NCBI GenBank assembly: GCA_964246745.1
Contig: CAXTRK010000008.1
Location: 42,387-106,386 of the forward strand
Direction of reading: 5' to 3'
Origin: Lichenicoccus sp964246745
Lineage (GTDB): Bacteria > Pseudomonadota > Alphaproteobacteria > Acetobacterales > Acetobacteraceae
DNA: 64,000 nucleotides
A program made the translations under genes and the position numbers. Under the pieces are notes generated by a model, which saw only the letters and a list, made by a program, of their open reading frames with translations, searched no databases and was not told the DNA's origin. Below are positions 61,826-64,000 of the stretch, one piece after another; the first letter of the stretch is position 1; every line of letters begins with the position of its first letter.

Positions 61826-62015
61826 AATCCTGGTGTGGCACCGAATATAGCGAACCTACGCTCTCAAGGAAGGGTTTAGCCAAACCAACGAGCAGCCGAT
61901 GTGTTTTTTTTGCCGCACTCGCATTGGCGTCCCACGCTGGCGTGAGGCAGCCCGAGTGGTGTCATCCACCTGCTTTACATGACCGGGCGCAGATCGCTAT
62001 ACGGTCGCGCGCCGT

Positions 62016-62091
62016 TCCCGGATAGCTCAGTTGGTAGAGCAAGCGGCTGTTAACCGCTCGGTCGTAGGTTCGAGTCCTACTCCGGGAGCCA
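62016..62091 (+). tRNA. tRNA-Asn (anticodon GTT)
   Basis: Acceptor TCCCGGA pairs with TCCGGGA; the D arm is GCTCAGTTGGTAGAGC. The anticodon stem AGCGG/CCGCT encloses CTGTTAA, giving anticodon GTT. The T arm is GTAGG-TTCGAGT-CCTAC. The encoded CCA ends at 62091. The csaA gene begins 62 bases later. Confidence 0.97.
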
Positions 62092-62153
62092 GCGAAGCCC
62101 GAGCCGCGTGCGCGCCGCTTGGCAAACCGGCCTGGAGCCGGCAAGAAGACGCA

Positions 62154-62525
62154 ATGACCGGCACCCATCAGGCACCCGCGCCGCTTGCGGCCAGCATCGC
62201 ACTGGACGAGCTGGAGCGCGTCGACATCCGTGTCGGCACGATCGCTGACGCCAAACCCTTCCCCGAGGCGCGCAAGCCCGCGATCCGCCTGTGGATCGAC
62301 TTTGGACCGGTCATCGGGATGAAGACCTCTTCGGCGCAACTGACCCGCCACTACACCACGGACAAGCTGATCGGCCGGCAGGTCTGTGCCGTGGTCAACT
62401 TGCCGCCCCGTCAGATCGGCACCTTCATCAGCGAGGTGCTGACCCTGGGCATGCCCGACGCCGCTGGCGAGCCGGTGCTGATCCGCCCGGACCACAAGGT
62501 GCCGGACGGCGGACGATTGTTCTGA
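62154..62525 (+). CDS. csaA: CsaA-like tRNA-binding-domain protein
   Basis: A 123-residue OB-fold protein of the EMAP/tRNA-binding type: ELERVDIRVGTIADAKPFPEARKPAIRLWIDFG, then MKTSSAQLTRHYTTDKLIGRQVCAVVNLPPRQIGTFISEVLTLG. The end LIRPDHKVPDGGRLF is typical. Bacillus CsaA is described as an export-related chaperone and the fold binds tRNA; the physiological role is unclear. The ATG at 62154 was preferred to the open frame reaching into the tRNA. The next gene starts immediately after the stop. Confidence 0.9.
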   Translation: MTGTHQAPAPLAASIALDELERVDIRVGTIADAKPFPEARKPAIRLWIDFGPVIGMKTSSAQLTRHYTTDKLIGRQVCAVVNLPPRQIGTFISEVLTLGMPDAAGEPVLIRPDHKVPDGGRLF

Positions 62526-63017
62526 ATGGCCACGACCTACGCCACCGTCACCTGGGACCAGTTGCACCGCGACGCCCGGCTTCTGGCTGAGATGCTGATG
62601 CCGCTTGGCCCCTGGCACGGCATCGTCGCGATCAGCCGCGGCGGGATGATCCCGGCCGCGATCATCGCGCGCGAACTGGATTGCCGGCTGATCGAGACGA
62701 TCTCCGTGCTCACCTACGACGAGGAGGCGGCCGGCGCGCCGCGGATCGTCAAATATCCGACCGCGGCCGGAGACGGCGAAGGCTTCCTTATCATCGACGA
62801 TCTGGTCGATTCCGGTGTGACCGCGAACCTGGTACGCAGCACCCTGCCGGGCGCCTATTTTGCCTGCCTGTACGCGAAGCCGGCTGGCCGGCCGGCCGCC
62901 GACAGCTTCGTGGTCGAGGTCTCCCAGGAAACCTGGATCCTGTTTCCCTGGGACACGGCGCCGCTGTTCGTCCCGCCGATCGCCCGAGCGCGCAGCGGCA
63001 GCGGCGACGGCGGATGA
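62526..63017 (+). CDS. gpt: Xanthine-guanine phosphoribosyltransferase-like protein
   Basis: A 163-residue type I phosphoribosyltransferase: WHGIVAISRGGMIPAAIIARELD for the N-terminal loop and FLIIDDLVDSGVTANLVRS as the PRPP-binding motif. The C-terminal segment SQETWILFPWD matches the Gpt family. It salvages xanthine and guanine to nucleotides at the membrane face in E. coli. It follows csaA with no gap and overlaps murQ as ATGA. Confidence 0.9.
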   Translation: MATTYATVTWDQLHRDARLLAEMLMPLGPWHGIVAISRGGMIPAAIIARELDCRLIETISVLTYDEEAAGAPRIVKYPTAAGDGEGFLIIDDLVDSGVTANLVRSTLPGAYFACLYAKPAGRPAADSFVVEVSQETWILFPWDTAPLFVPPIARARSGSGDGG

Positions 63018-63901
63018 GTGCCACCGAACGCGCGAGTCCACGCTTCGCCGAACTTGACGCCTGGCCTCTGCCTGATCAGATCGCTGCCCTCTACGAGAGC
63101 CAGCTCGACGCGCTGGCGGCGATCCGCCCGGCGCTTGCCGCCATCGCCGCGGCGGCACAGGCCGCCATCGAGCGGCTGCGGCGGACAGCAGCCGGCCGCC
63201 TGGTCTATGCCGGCGCCGGCTCGTCAGGGCGGTTAGGCGCCCAGGACGGCGCCGAGCTGCAGCCAACCTTCGACTGGCCGCCTTCGCGGCTGGCGCTGCT
63301 GATCGCGGGCGGCGCCCACGCCCTGACCCAGGCCATCGAAAACGCCGAAGACGACATCGAAGCCGCGCGCCAAGCCCTGACCGCCTGCCGCATCGGCCCG
63401 GACGACGTGGTGATCGCCCTCGCCGCCAGCGGTGCGACGCCCTTCACCCTTGCCTGCCTGGACGGCGCGCGCGCGGCAGGCGCGCTCAGCATCGGCATCG
63501 CCAACTGCCAAGCGGCGCCGTTGCTTGAGCGCGCCGAGCATGCGGTCCTGATCGAGACCGGCGCCGAGCCGATCGCCGGTTCCACCCGCCTCAAGGCCGG
63601 AACGGCGCAGAAGGTGGCGCTGAACCTGCTCTCGACTGCGATCATGACCGGCCTCGGCCGGGTGCATGCCGGCCGCATGGTCGACATGCTGCCACGCAAC
63701 GAGAAGCTGCGCAGGCGCGCCGTGGCGATGGTCGCCGACCTCGCCGCCTGCCCGACGCACACCGCCGAAGCCGCGCTTGGGGTCTGCCAGATGCGGATCA
63801 AGCCCGCGATCCTGGTGGCGCGCGGGATGAGCGCGCAAGCGGCACAGGCCCTGCTGGAGGCGCATCACGGCCGGCTGCGCGCGGCGCTCGCCGCTCTGTA
63901 G
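63014..63901 (+). CDS. murQ: N-acetylmuramic acid 6-phosphate etherase
   Basis: Cleaves the lactyl ether of MurNAc-6-P in cell-wall recycling. The 295-residue SIS-fold protein has LVYAGAGSSGRLGAQDGAELQPTFDW, with the phosphate loop and catalytic Glu, then VIALAASGATPFTLACLDGARAAGALSIGIAN and GSTRLKAGTAQKVALNLLSTAIM, the strongest family signature. The ATG at 63014 overlaps the gpt stop; a longer open frame to 62681 is a shadow. No anmK or mupP-like gene is in view. It ends 44 bases before tRNA-Pro. Confidence 0.94.
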   Translation: MSATERASPRFAELDAWPLPDQIAALYESQLDALAAIRPALAAIAAAAQAAIERLRRTAAGRLVYAGAGSSGRLGAQDGAELQPTFDWPPSRLALLIAGGAHALTQAIENAEDDIEAARQALTACRIGPDDVVIALAASGATPFTLACLDGARAAGALSIGIANCQAAPLLERAEHAVLIETGAEPIAGSTRLKAGTAQKVALNLLSTAIMTGLGRVHAGRMVDMLPRNEKLRRRAVAMVADLAACPTHTAEAALGVCQMRIKPAILVARGMSAQAAQALLEAHHGRLRAALAAL

Positions 63902-63945
63902 AGCTTGCCACGGACCGCGTCCGCCCATAGCTTCCGCCCTGGTCG

Positions 63946-64000
63946 CGGGGCGTGGCGCAGCCTGGTAGCGCGCGTGTTTTGGGTACACGAGGCCGCCGGT
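63946..64000 (+). tRNA. tRNA-Pro (anticodon TGG), cut by the window end
   Basis: The 5' part is seen: acceptor strand CGGGGCG, D arm GCGCAGCCTGGTAGCGC, and the anticodon stem CGTGT/ACACG with loop TTTGGGT giving anticodon TGG. The T arm and 3' acceptor lie beyond the window, so the acceptor pairing cannot be checked. Confidence 0.88.

Noticed and set aside
61903..61910. Run of eight T as a rho-independent terminator
   Set aside because: No GC-rich stem lies directly before it, and it is upstream of both flanking genes (divergent cysH and tRNA-Asn).
61962..63266. A 434-residue minus-strand open frame
   Set aside because: It lies antisense to tRNA-Asn, csaA and gpt, is Arg/Ala/Gly-rich and matches no family; high-GC DNA gives many such shadows.

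Overview
The window is high-GC DNA from an alphaproteobacterium. The gene content points to Acetobacteraceae/Rhodospirillales: the order lepB-rnc-era beside acpS, a single bifunctional Rel with rpoZ and folK, a SUV3-type helicase, a CHCC zinc-finger gene upstream of polA, and serC-hisZ-purA. The family-level placement is inference from gene order and protein style; no 16S gene is present. Most genes are packed head-to-tail with 4-bp ATGA/GTGA overlaps, and at least three junctions appear to use a TTG start in a TTGA overlap.

Layout. 1-1.3 kb: end of an AI-2E-type membrane protein and a ParDE-like toxin-antitoxin pair. 1.3-9.8 kb: housekeeping block (era, rnc, lepB, acpS, rel/spoT, rpoZ, folK on the minus strand; a NYN-domain protein, a family-5 uracil-DNA glycosylase and a PhzF-like protein on the plus strand). 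10.2-20.7 kb: branched-chain aminotransferase, then a complete Opp/Dpp-type ABC importer whose genes are split (C and A on one side; B, D and F on the other) by an opposite-strand pair, a TonB-dependent receptor and a HisC-like aminotransferase with a Tat-like leader. This looks like one uptake pathway from outer membrane to cytoplasm. 20.7-24.9 kb: polA, zinc-finger protein, lipoprotein hydrolase, tRNA-Arg.

25.1-27.3 kb, next to tRNA-Arg, is accessory: a decayed Fic gene that has lost exactly its catalytic motif, an Stf0-like sulfotransferase and a zinc-ribbon protein. 27.4-36.0 kb is a compact seven-gene glycan operon: a rhamnose-type epimerase, a glycosidase-like/epimerase fusion, a B12-binding radical SAM enzyme, a GT4 transferase and three CgeB-like transferases. 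It is preceded by a perfect 9-bp inverted repeat. This is the best candidate for an undescribed system. 36-41.3 kb: small hypotheticals, cold-shock protein, free Met-R-sulfoxide reductase, Nudix, a broken DUF2254 gene and a DoxX-cupin-VOC operon.

41.3-51.7 kb: a seven-gene minus-strand operon joins a cyanide-insensitive-type cytochrome bd oxidase to two glucosidase-like proteins, a GMC oxidoreductase, an EthD-like protein and an SDR. 52.2-58.4 kb: a membrane protein plus a tail-anchored pseudokinase, then purA, hisZ and serC. hisZ is interrupted by a C17-GCGC-G14 tract that may be an assembly artefact. 58.4-64 kb: SUV3-like helicase, tRNA-Leu, hairpin repeats, cysH (APS-reductase type), tRNA-Asn, csaA, a Gpt-like phosphoribosyltransferase, murQ and the start of tRNA-Pro.
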